Below, one piece after another: positions 6,581 through 6,665 of a stretch of 6,665 bases of DNA. The translations under genes were made by a program, and so were the position numbers. The first letter of the stretch is position 1. The number at the start of each line of letters is the position of its first letter. The stretch covers positions 1 to 6,665 of the forward strand of contig DOWG01000214.1 in NCBI GenBank assembly GCA_003519685.1. Reading direction: 5' to 3'. The DNA is from Lachnospiraceae bacterium. GTDB lineage: Bacteria; Bacillota; Clostridia; Lachnospirales; Lachnospiraceae. The notes below the pieces were generated by a model. It did no database searches. It saw nothing but the letters and a program-made list of their open reading frames with translations, and had not been told where the DNA came from.

Positions 6581-6589
6581 ATCATAACA
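6581..6589 (-). promoter_or_regulatory. Candidate extended -10 promoter for the GH112 fragment/regulator unit
   Basis: The minus strand reads TGTTATGAT, i.e. TG-N-TATGAT, an extended -10 element one mismatch from TATAAT. The bases at the -35 position (AACTAA with a 17-bp spacer) match the consensus poorly, which fits an activator-dependent promoter. Transcription would start near 6574, about 23 nt before the ATG at 6551. It probably drives the regulator, since no other promoter is obvious before 6225. Confidence 0.5.
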
Positions 6590-6614
6590 TTTTACAACTT
6601 TCATTAGTTATTAC

Positions 6615-6636
6615 TGATTTTTATATTCACTTTTGA
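6615..6636 (-). promoter_or_regulatory. Candidate operator upstream of the GH112 fragment/regulator promoter
   Basis: The minus strand contains GTGAATATAAAAATCA, preceded by TCA and a 3-nt A/T spacer. It is identical at 16 of 22 positions to the block at 3729-3750. It sits directly upstream of the poor -35 region and is centred about 52 nt from the predicted start, nearly the same geometry as at lplB. This suggests autoregulation by the YesS-like protein, as an inference. The A-rich half lowers confidence. Confidence 0.4.
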
Positions 6637-6665
6637 CAATATCTCTGGTTTCTCTATGATATTTC

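Larger units (their letters stand above)
6570..6665. other. AT-rich upstream region at the window edge
   Basis: No coding frame is seen here. The region carries the extended -10 promoter (6581-6589) and the operator-like block (6615-6636) for the GH112 fragment/regulator unit. Another TGATAT stretch lies at 6657-6662. The next gene upstream is outside the window. Confidence 0.6.

Noticed and set aside
1..6665. CRISPR array, tRNA/rRNA, insertion sequence or phage att site
   Set aside because: No regularly spaced repeats, tRNA cloverleaf, transposase frame or terminal inverted repeats were seen. The GH112 junction shows no obvious IS ends or target-site duplication.

Overview
The window reads as a carbohydrate-uptake locus of a Gram-positive anaerobe of the Bacillota, most like Lachnospiraceae or other Clostridia. 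This rests on strong AGGAGG-type ribosome binding sites, sigma-A style promoters, a lipoprotein sugar-binding protein, LplB/YtcP-type permeases and a YesS-like membrane-anchored AraC regulator. No taxon-specific marker gene is present, so the placement is an inference. All supported genes lie on the minus strand, so transcription runs from high to low coordinates.

Right end (6665 to 6226): a short noncoding leader holds an extended -10 promoter and a candidate operator. It precedes a 103-codon reading frame that matches only the N-terminal tenth to seventh of GH112 galactosyl-N-acetylhexosamine / galactosyl-rhamnose phosphorylases. This fragment looks like a remnant. It ends where the rest of the enzyme should begin, and a stretch of ten codons reads much better in another frame, implying two compensating single-base indels.

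Middle (6225 to 3901): a 774-residue one-component regulator with two membrane segments flanking an extracellular Cache-like sensor region, a degenerate GGDEF-like middle domain and a C-terminal AraC/XylS DNA-binding domain. It starts 14 nt after the stop of the GH112 fragment.

Intergenic 3900 to 3588: a near-consensus promoter (TTTACA, 17-bp spacer, TATAAT) reads into the transporter operon. Upstream of it is a candidate operator that resembles one in front of the GH112 fragment/regulator unit.

Left part (3587 to 1): an operon encoding an LplB-type permease, an LplC/YtcP-type permease and a solute-binding lipoprotein whose last residues run off the window. No ATPase is present, as is usual for CUT1 importers that share an MsmX/MsmK-type ATPase.

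Putative logic: the regulator senses a sugar ligand, or a state of the cell surface, outside the cell and activates the import operon and perhaps its own promoter. The GH112 remnant suggests that the imported sugar is, or once was, a beta-galactosyl disaccharide (galacto-N-biose, lacto-N-biose or galactosyl-rhamnose type), but the sequence cannot prove this. The most unusual items are the GH112 head fragment and the repeated operator-like motifs; the rest is a well-known type of locus.
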